Part shown: positions 1 to 3,961 of the stretch, piece by piece | How positions within the stretch are numbered: the first letter of the stretch is position 1 | Layout of the letters: each line of letters begins with the position of its first letter | Origin: JBBTXJ01 sp038061815 | Lineage (GTDB): Bacteria; Patescibacteriota; Patescibacteriia; Magasanikbacterales; JBBTXJ01 | Direction: 5' to 3' | Assembly: GCA_038061815.1 (NCBI GenBank) | Contig: JBBTYK010000023.1 | Span: 1-8,439 of the forward strand | Length of the DNA: 8,439 nt | The notes under the pieces: model-generated | Told to the model about the DNA's origin: nothing | Seen by the model: the letters and a program-made list of their open reading frames with translations, nothing else | The model's database searches: none | Translations under genes and position numbers: made by a program

Positions 1-324
1 GGAGAGGAAAGCGGCGCCGATGCCAAGCATCGCCTCGGCAAACATGGCGCTGTAAAGGCCGGTGGCGGTTACATAGAGCGCTATACCCACTAGTTGTATG
101 AACGCCCCAATCTTGAGCGACCACGCGCGGCCGCGACCATCGGCCAACATGCCTGTCGGCACTTCCGCGAGCATCACAACCGCCCAAAACACCGCGTTCA
201 CCAGTCCAACCTCGCCCAAACTCAAACCGAGCGACAACAAGAATGGTACGTACGCCGTCACGGTGACGGTGGGACCCAACCGCACGAGCGCGGTGAAGAG
301 ATAATAGAGGCGTTCTGGCCGCAT
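1..324 (-). CDS. MFS transporter, N-terminal part (gene runs off the left edge)
   Basis: The minus strand from the ATG at 322-324 stays open for 108 codons to base 1. It encodes hydrophobic segments at about residues 7-31, 39-60, 72-88 and 91-108, as expected for the first four helices of a major facilitator superfamily permease. Between helices 2 and 3 lies a good MFS motif A, G58-M-L-A-D62-G-R64-G-R66, preceded by EVPTG, which is common in drug-efflux-like members. This would be a proton-coupled inner-membrane exporter or importer; the substrate cannot be told from this fragment. A purine-rich ribosome site (GGAGGGAGAAGA) precedes the start, with GGAGG 11 nt from the ATG. Upstream is a strong stem-loop (353-377) and a 34-codon ORF, which may act as an attenuating leader. 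No separate promoter is visible between that stem-loop and the ATG, so expression may depend on readthrough. Confidence 0.85.
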   Translation of the reverse strand, partial: MRPERLYYLFTALVRLGPTVTVTAYVPFLLSLGLSLGEVGLVNAVFWAVVMLAEVPTGMLADGRGRAWSLKIGAFIQLVGIALYVTATGLYSAMFAEAMLGIGAAFLS

Positions 325-352
325 AGCGTCTTCTCCCTCCGTGGTGAAACGA

Positions 353-377
353 AACGACCCGGTATTCCCGGGTCGTT
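353..377 (-). terminator. 10-bp stem-loop between the small ORF and the MFS gene: terminator or attenuator
   Basis: AACGACCCGG (353-362) and CCGGGTCGTT (368-377) form a perfect 10-bp stem with a 5-nt loop. On the minus strand the stem is followed by a T-rich but interrupted stretch (TCGTTTC) and then the MFS ribosome site, whose gene starts 28 nt further on. The stem fits an intrinsic terminator; the weak T-tract fits a partial or regulated one. Confidence 0.6.
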
Positions 378-398
378 ATGAAGCTTATGTGAAAAAGA

Positions 399-503
399 TT
401 ACATCAGCGCCATACTATCCGAGAATGACAAAAACGCGGAATCGGGATTGAAATCCCCGATCTGCTTGGTCATACAAAGATAGTTGTGACGATAGTATTC
501 CAT
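399..503 (-). CDS. 34-residue small ORF, possible leader peptide of the MFS gene
   Basis: The ORF starts with ATG at 501-503 and ends with TAA at 399-401. The peptide begins MEYYRHNYLCM and ends SDSMALM; it has a dense N-terminal aromatic cluster (Y3, Y4, Y8) and no membrane segment. It shows weak collinear similarity to the small ORF at 1074-1172: YRH, then Met, then GD, then an F-rich stretch and SD. TTGACA lies 36 nt upstream of the ATG, with TATCGT at 18-nt spacing. I see no Shine-Dalgarno sequence. With this promoter the leader would be only about 5 nt long. Inside the ORF, ATCGGG and CCCGAT can pair around a short loop. The stop is followed by a polypyrimidine run (TCTTTTTC) and the stem-loop at 353-377. 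It could be a regulatory leader peptide, a free-standing micropeptide, or chance; the related second ORF argues against chance. Confidence 0.42.
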   Translation of the reverse strand: MEYYRHNYLCMTKQIGDFNPDSAFLSFSDSMALM

Positions 504-515
504 AGTCGTATTTTT

Positions 516-545
516 ACGATACCACAGCCCACTACGGGGTGTCAA
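516..545 (-). promoter_or_regulatory. Candidate sigma70-type promoter for the 34-codon ORF and MFS gene
   Basis: On the minus strand a perfect -35 TTGACA (540-545) is followed after 18 nt by TATCGT (516-521, 4 of 6 matches to TATAAT). It lies just after the hairpin that ends the GC-rich gene. The expected start point is a few bases before the ATG at 503, giving a very short leader. TCGTA and TACGA flank AAAA just downstream and may form a small hairpin. Confidence 0.55.
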
Positions 546-547
546 AT

Positions 548-583
548 ATGGTACCCCGAGCGGTTTCCCGCCCGGGATACCAT
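548..583 (-). terminator. 16-bp hairpin with GAAA tetraloop directly after the GC-rich gene
   Basis: Arms 548-563 and 568-583 pair over 16 positions. Read on the minus strand, the pairing is unbroken with two G-U wobbles and the loop is GAAA, a stable GNRA tetraloop. On the plus strand the same positions would be C-A mismatches, so the structure appears selected as minus-strand RNA. It begins at the stop codon of the gene ending at 583. The following ATATTTG is a poor T-tract, so it may act as a terminator, a 3'-end stabiliser, or both. The next -35 element begins at 545. Confidence 0.6.
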
Positions 584-978
584 TACATAGAACACCCGCC
601 GAGCACACGCAGAACGGGCTGCGGCGGCGTGTAGTCATCCCACGCCACCCACTTCCGGCGCCAGAACGTCTGGCCGCGCGGGAAGACGGCGGCGGGCTCC
701 CGGAAGAACGGGAGCCCCTCCACCCGGCAGTTCTCCGGGATGACCGTGCCCCGCTCCGCGACCACGAGGACCATGCGCGGAGTCCAGATGGTGTCCGGGT
801 CCGGGCACCCGTCCGGCGGCCGCGGGATGTACACCGCCACCCCGTCCGCGAGCCAGTCCATGCGGGCGGCCGTGCGGAAGGCGCGGCTCCCGCAGAAGTC
901 GTCCGCGAGGGCGTTCGTGTAGGAACCGGCCAACCACACCTCCTCGAGCCGGTCAAAGACCGTGAACCGTGCTGCCAT
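583..978 (-). CDS. Hypothetical 131-residue GC-rich orphan protein
   Basis: I do not recognise this protein. It starts at the ATG at 976-978, chosen because GGAGG sits 5 nt upstream in a long purine run; an upstream TTG at 1018-1020 has no ribosome site and would read through the terminator T-tract. The product looks soluble, without signal peptide or membrane helix. It has six tryptophans (W15, 42, 65, 106, 110, 113) and four cysteines (C29, 58, 84, 129), and the C-terminal third is rich in Trp, Phe and Pro. Its composition differs sharply from the neighbours: by my count only about 10 of 131 sense codons end in A or T. That suggests acquisition from a GC-rich source or a special gene class. 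It is preceded by the stem-loop at 1026-1049 and a 32-codon ORF, has a 5-bp mini-hairpin (992-1005) next to its ribosome site, and ends in the GAAA-loop hairpin. The balanced amino-acid content and strong ribosome site argue that it is translated. Confidence 0.65.
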   Translation of the reverse strand: MAARFTVFDRLEEVWLAGSYTNALADDFCGSRAFRTAARMDWLADGVAVYIPRPPDGCPDPDTIWTPRMVLVVAERGTVIPENCRVEGLPFFREPAAVFPRGQTFWRRKWVAWDDYTPPQPVLRVLGGCSM

Positions 979-1010
979 CCTCTCCTCCTCTGCGCCCGCA
1001 GGCGCTGGTG

Positions 1011-1049
1011 AAAAGAACAAACAAAAACCCTCGCCGGTCGGCGAGGGTT
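1011..1049 (-). terminator. Intrinsic terminator or attenuator upstream of the GC-rich gene
   Basis: AACCCTCGCC (1026-1035) and GGCGAGGGTT (1040-1049) form a perfect 10-bp stem with a 4-nt loop. On the minus strand it runs straight into a T-rich tract (1011-1025, TTTGTTTGTTCTTTT). It is the strongest terminator in the left part of the window. It lies 24 nt after the 32-codon ORF's stop and 47 nt before the GC-rich gene, so it either ends the manC-mltG transcript or controls readthrough into that gene. Confidence 0.8.
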
Positions 1050-1064
1050 CTCTTGCTTGTTTAT

Positions 1065-1074
1065 GAAAGGAGGT
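1065..1074 (-). promoter_or_regulatory. Anti-Shine-Dalgarno-like decamer after the 32-codon ORF
   Basis: Overlapping the stop codon, the minus strand reads ACCTCCTTTC, the same as the pyrimidine-rich 3' tail of typical 16S rRNA. It can form 8 pairs, one of them G-U, with AGAGGAGG at 984-991, the ribosome site of the GC-rich gene. It could mask that site in a readthrough transcript. Function is inferred. Confidence 0.35.
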
Positions 1075-1172
1075 TACGTACGCAATTCACCATCCGACAA
1101 ACAAACAAAAAGACCATCGCCGACAGGCGACATCTTCCAGAAATGTCGGTAAAGGAAACTAGCGTTTTCCAT
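1074..1172 (-). CDS. 32-residue small ORF, possible leader peptide of the GC-rich gene
   Basis: The ORF starts with ATG at 1170-1172 and ends with TAA at 1074-1076. GGAGG (1179-1183) lies 6 nt upstream of the ATG, which is good evidence for translation. The peptide begins MENASFLYRHFWKM and ends LSDGELRT. It shares YRH, Met, GD, Phe and SD, in that order, with the 34-residue peptide at 399-503, and both have aromatic residues around YRH (F6, Y8, F11, W12). Its start is 55 nt after the mltG stop, and TTGACA lies 34 nt upstream of its ATG. Inside the ORF, TCGCC-TGTC-GGCGA (1117-1130) can form a hairpin. Its 3' arm extended to GGCGATGGT can instead pair with ACCCTCGCC, the 5' arm of the downstream terminator, in 8 of 9 positions. 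That is the layout of an attenuator leader. It may equally be a small free-standing gene ended by that terminator. Confidence 0.52.
   Translation of the reverse strand: MENASFLYRHFWKMSPVGDGLFVCLSDGELRT
1113..1130 (-). promoter_or_regulatory. Hairpin inside the 32-codon ORF, candidate antiterminator segment
   Basis: On the minus strand TCGCC-TGTC-GGCGA forms a 5-bp stem, 7 bp if two wobble pairs are counted. The 3' arm plus the next bases is complementary, with one mismatch, to the 5' arm of the terminator stem at 1026-1049. The two structures are therefore mutually exclusive. The T-run 1101-1113 after this hairpin also resembles a terminator tract, but it lies inside the ORF. Confidence 0.35.
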
Positions 1173-1183
1173 ATCTATCCTCC

Positions 1184-1212
1184 ACAGTACCGATACCTTG
1201 AAACTATGTCAA
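1184..1212 (-). promoter_or_regulatory. Weak candidate promoter before the 32-codon ORF
   Basis: TTGACA (1207-1212) is a perfect -35 hexamer lying 16 nt after the mltG stop. The hexamer at 17-nt spacing is TACTGT (1184-1189), a poor -10. A start from it would fall at about 1177, inside or after the ribosome site, so readthrough from mltG may supply the transcript. The region also has nested inverted repeats, CCACAG/CTGTGG (1182-1187, 1221-1226) around CTTGA/TCAAG (1197-1201, 1209-1213). Confidence 0.3.
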
Positions 1213-1227
1213 GCGGCGCCCTGTGGA

Positions 1228-2265
1228 TTACTTCAAATACTTCCGTTTATTCTCATTGTGCTGTTCCAGCGTCTCCGCGTAATGCACATTGCCCTCCGGA
1301 TCAGTCAAAAAGTAAAAATACTGATTGCCCCATGGATTTGCCACGGCCTGCAGCGCCTCTTTGCTCGGCATGGCAATCGGCCCAAGCGGCAGTTCGGGAT
1401 ACTTGTACGTATTGTACGGAGAATCCACCGCCGCGTCTTTCAGCGTAATCGCCGGCCGATTCCCGCCCGTCACGTAATTCACGGTGGAATCCACCTGAAG
1501 CGCCCAGTGAAGCGCGCGGCGGCGAATGAGGATATCCGCCACTTTGCGCCGGTCGTCAAAACCGCGCACCTCCCGTTCCACAATGGAAGCGAGCGTCAGT
1601 CCCTCGTGCGGATTCATGTCGTTGAATCGGAATAAATCAATCGCGCCCTTGTCAATAAAGAAACTCATGCGCGCGAGCATTTTTTTGAGCACATCCTCCA
1701 CCGCCGCATCCTCATACACCTCGTACGTATCCGGAAACAGATACCCTTCCATGGAGACGTACCACGGTTTCTGCTGCAGCACGCCGAACGATTCATTCAA
1801 AAATTTCGTCGGCTGCCCATTATCCGCGCGATAATCCCGCGCAGGCACGCCGGTGTAATCAAACAAATCCTCGGCGCCTTTGATGCCCTGCTCTTCCAGA
1901 TATTGTTTGAGGTCGCGCAGATTCCATCCCTCAATGATGGTGAGTTTTTTCACCGCGCGCGGTTTATTGGCGATGGACTGTGCAATATCCTGCACCGACC
2001 CGCCGATGACAATCTGAACATCGCCGGTGGCGAGTTTGGTGTCCAAATCGTTCCAGCGCACGTACCATTTCAACAGGTCCGCATCGCGCGGCGGCAGGAT
2101 GCCTTTCTGCAACAACAGCTCCTGTACTGCCGGAAACTGCGCGCCTTCAGGAATCACGATGGTCGCCGCCAAATCCGGGTCACCTGTGCGCCAATACAAA
2201 CGGTAGCCGATAAAAAGGCCGTAGCCGAGTGCGACAAGAATGAGAAATGCTATGACTTTACGCAT
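1228..2265 (-). CDS. mltG: Endolytic murein transglycosylase MltG (YceG-like)
   Basis: MltG is an inner-membrane lytic transglycosylase that cleaves nascent glycan strands and limits peptidoglycan chain length. The 345-residue product fits the family. It has one N-terminal membrane anchor (about residues 4-22), a LysM-like/MltG N-domain, and the YceG catalytic domain from about residue 105. Visible family marks are EGYLFPDTYE (173-182) and LTLASIVEREV (223-233), with E230 matching the catalytic glutamate (E218 of E. coli MltG). Further marks are LQVDSTVNY (256-264), DSPYNTY (281-287), LPLGPIAMPS (292-301) and a C-terminal HYAETLEQHN. The start lies 3 nt after the manC stop, with no clear ribosome site, so translation is probably coupled. 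All catalytic elements seem intact. I am very sure of the family. Confidence 0.95.
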   Translation of the reverse strand: MRKVIAFLILVALGYGLFIGYRLYWRTGDPDLAATIVIPEGAQFPAVQELLLQKGILPPRDADLLKWYVRWNDLDTKLATGDVQIVIGGSVQDIAQSIANKPRAVKKLTIIEGWNLRDLKQYLEEQGIKGAEDLFDYTGVPARDYRADNGQPTKFLNESFGVLQQKPWYVSMEGYLFPDTYEVYEDAAVEDVLKKMLARMSFFIDKGAIDLFRFNDMNPHEGLTLASIVEREVRGFDDRRKVADILIRRRALHWALQVDSTVNYVTGGNRPAITLKDAAVDSPYNTYKYPELPLGPIAMPSKEALQAVANPWGNQYFYFLTDPEGNVHYAETLEQHNENKRKYLK

Positions 2266-2268
2266 ACG

Positions 2269-3246
2269 TTACTTCATGTCAGTCACGAGCCGCTTTACGT
2301 CCTGCGCCCGATTTTTCGGGCACACGAGGAGGCCGTCGGGCGTATCCACCACCACCATATCTTTCAGTCCAATCACGCCCACTTTGCGGCCGCCCTGTGC
2401 AAAGACGAGCGAGCCTTCGCAATCTAACGCCGTAACTTCGCCGCGCGTCACGTTTTCGCCCGGCGTTTTCGCCAGCTCATCATACAACACATCCCACGCG
2501 CCGACATCGCTCCATCCATCGCCTTTTAAAATTCGTACGTCTTGAGGGTCCATATGTTCGGTAATAGCGTAATCAAATGAAATTTTTTGCGTTCCCGCGA
2601 GCAAATCCGGCGCGTGCTTCTCAACGGCCGCCATAATCTTGCGCGGCGTCCACATGTAGTAGTTGGCGTGCCAGAGATACTCGCCGGATGCGAGATATTT
2701 TTCTGCGGTAGCGCGGTTCGGTTTTTCCGTATGGCCGAGAAACTCATACACGTCAATGCCGTCGCGTGCTTCCAATTTTTTACCGACATGCGTGTAGCCA
2801 AGCACGGTGCTGGGGAATTTCGCCGGAACGCCCACATCAACCATCACGCCCTGTTCGCGGATAATCTGTTCAGCCACGCGCAGCATCCGCGCAAACCACT
2901 GCTCATCGTGAATGACGTGGTCAGACGGAATGAACGCCATCGGTTCATCCGGCGCACGTTCCATCAACCGTGACGCAGCGTACGCCATGGCCGGCCCGGT
3001 ATCCCGTCGCGCAGGCTCAATAAGATAATGGTCATCCGATATATGCGGAAACAACTCTTTCAAAAGCGGAACGTAACGTTCGCTGGTAGAGAAAAAAATG
3101 TCGCCGCCAGCTTTTTCTACGCGCCGCACCGCTTGTGCCACCAACGGCTCCGCCCCTACCAGCGCGTGAAACTGCTTTGGTTTTTCCGTGGTGCCGAGCG
3201 GCCACAGCCGCTCGCCCACGCCGCCTGCCAATATGACGAAGTTCAT
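2269..3246 (-). CDS. manC: Mannose-1-phosphate guanylyltransferase (GDP-mannose pyrophosphorylase)
   Basis: The enzyme joins mannose-1-phosphate and GTP to give GDP-mannose, the mannosyl donor for cytoplasmic steps of surface glycan synthesis. The 325-residue product holds the nucleotidyltransferase signature LAGGVGERLWPL (6-17) followed by KPKQF, the metal-binding region PSDH (107-110), TEKPN (173-177), LWHANYYMW (191-199) where most relatives have WNSGMF-like residues, and DVGAW (247-251). It ends with a left-handed-helix-type tail (KDMVVVDTPDGLLV) and lacks the phosphomannose isomerase domain of bifunctional type II enzymes. I chose the ATG at 3244-3246 because it opens directly on the signature; further upstream the frame passes through a terminator. 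The only promoter I see ends 7 nt before the ATG, implying a leaderless mRNA. It is co-transcribed with mltG. Confidence 0.93.
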   Translation of the reverse strand: MNFVILAGGVGERLWPLGTTEKPKQFHALVGAEPLVAQAVRRVEKAGGDIFFSTSERYVPLLKELFPHISDDHYLIEPARRDTGPAMAYAASRLMERAPDEPMAFIPSDHVIHDEQWFARMLRVAEQIIREQGVMVDVGVPAKFPSTVLGYTHVGKKLEARDGIDVYEFLGHTEKPNRATAEKYLASGEYLWHANYYMWTPRKIMAAVEKHAPDLLAGTQKISFDYAITEHMDPQDVRILKGDGWSDVGAWDVLYDELAKTPGENVTRGEVTALDCEGSLVFAQGGRKVGVIGLKDMVVVDTPDGLLVCPKNRAQDVKRLVTDMK

Positions 3247-3253
3247 GGTGAGT

Positions 3254-3282
3254 ATGATAGCGAATCGCGGCGCCCGAAGCAA
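3254..3282 (-). promoter_or_regulatory. Promoter of manC-mltG, probably leaderless
   Basis: On the minus strand TTGCTT (3277-3282) is followed after exactly 17 nt by TATCAT (3254-3259, 5 of 6 matches to TATAAT). Only 7 nt separate this -10 from the manC ATG, so the expected first transcribed base is at or next to the A of ATG. No ribosome site exists there. The -35 overlaps the T-tract of the NUDIX terminator. Confidence 0.6.
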
Positions 3283-3309
3283 GAAAAAGCCGGAGTAGGT
3301 ACCTCCGGC
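3277..3309 (-). terminator. Intrinsic terminator of the NUDIX gene
   Basis: GCCGGAG (3289-3295) and CTCCGGC (3303-3309) form a 7-bp GC-rich stem with a 7-nt loop. On the minus strand it is followed at once by TTTTTCTTGCTT. The stem begins 1 nt after the TGA stop of the NUDIX gene. Confidence 0.88.
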
Positions 3310-3310
3310 G

Positions 3311-3895
3311 TCAGAGCGGTAGAAGGCCAAGCCGCTCCGCATAAAGGATGGCGAACACCGTCTCCTCCGAATGAATCTCCCCGTTTTTGATGAGCTGCCA
3401 AATCTCGCTCATCGTATACGTACGCACTTCAATCGCATCCTCACGGCGATCGAGCCGCTGTTTTCCATGGAACCGACAGCCGGTTGCAATGCAGGTGTGG
3501 AAAATACTCGGCGAACGACGTGGTGAGATAAGGAATCCCACGCGAGGACTCGTGCGCACAACCGTTGCTGCCTCAAACCCAGTCTCTTGACGCAGTTCGC
3601 GTCGCGCCGCTTCTACCGGGTCCTCGCCTGGCTTGAGAGCACCGCCGGGCGCTTCAAGAATCAAATCACGGACTGCCTGCTTGAACTGCCGGACGAGAAC
3701 AATCTCGCCATCCGTAGTAAGCGGCACCACGGTCACGCCATCCTGGCGCGTGAAACTGATGAACGGAACCGCCTTGCCGGTACCCGGATGACGAAACCGC
3801 TGTTCAACGAGCGCAAGACCTCCTTTTTCTCGAAGCACATGCGCTCTGCCGACAGGCCTCCATCGCCGCAGTGCGGCGGGTACGATAATAGCCAT
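3311..3895 (-). CDS. NUDIX hydrolase, ADP-ribose pyrophosphatase-like
   Basis: The product hydrolyses a nucleoside diphosphate linked to another moiety; the ADP-ribose/nucleotide-sugar type is the best guess. The Nudix box starts at G85 (ALKPG-E91-DPVEAAR) and continues RELRQETGF to residue 107. It fits the consensus except for Q103 in place of the first Glu of the EE pair; E100 and E104, the usual metal ligands, are present. The beta-strand region before it (VRQFKQAVRDLILEAPGG) and the tail (IEVRTYTMSEIWQLIKNGEI) resemble ADP-ribose pyrophosphatases. Its 194 residues are normal for that family. The ATG at 3893-3895 has GGAGG 8 nt upstream and its own promoter. A TGA stop directly meets a terminator, making this a single-gene unit, although readthrough from gpmI is possible since no terminator separates them. 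Substrate is uncertain. Confidence 0.92.
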   Translation of the reverse strand: MAIIVPAALRRWRPVGRAHVLREKGGLALVEQRFRHPGTGKAVPFISFTRQDGVTVVPLTTDGEIVLVRQFKQAVRDLILEAPGGALKPGEDPVEAARRELRQETGFEAATVVRTSPRVGFLISPRRSPSIFHTCIATGCRFHGKQRLDRREDAIEVRTYTMSEIWQLIKNGEIHSEETVFAILYAERLGLLPL

Positions 3896-3924
3896 CGCCG
3901 CACCTCCGTATGGTTGACAACATA

Positions 3925-3953
3925 ATCGTAATAGAACGCGCGCGGTTTGTCAA
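3925..3953 (-). promoter_or_regulatory. Promoter of the NUDIX gene
   Basis: A perfect TTGACA (3948-3953) and TACGAT (3925-3930, 4 of 6) are separated by 17 nt on the minus strand. The -35 begins 8 nt after the gpmI stop. TTGACAA occurs inverted at 3914-3920 on the plus strand and overlaps the expected start region, giving an inverted pair around the promoter that could be an operator. Confidence 0.65.
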
Positions 3954-3961
3954 TGGCGCCG

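Noticed and set aside
979..1020. Longer form of the GC-rich gene using TTG at 1018-1020
   Set aside because: The TTG lies in the terminator T-tract without a ribosome site, while the ATG at 978 has GGAGG at 5-nt spacing.
1097..1137. A terminator for mltG formed by the hairpin at 1117-1130 and the T-rich stretch after it
   Set aside because: The stretch lies inside a 32-codon ORF with a good ribosome site, and the stem is short and partly wobble. I list it as a possible antiterminator; a real terminator lies at 1011-1049.
3247..3342. N-terminal extension of manC upstream of 3246
   Set aside because: It would start inside the NUDIX gene and run through its terminator. The nucleotidyltransferase signature begins right after the ATG at 3246.
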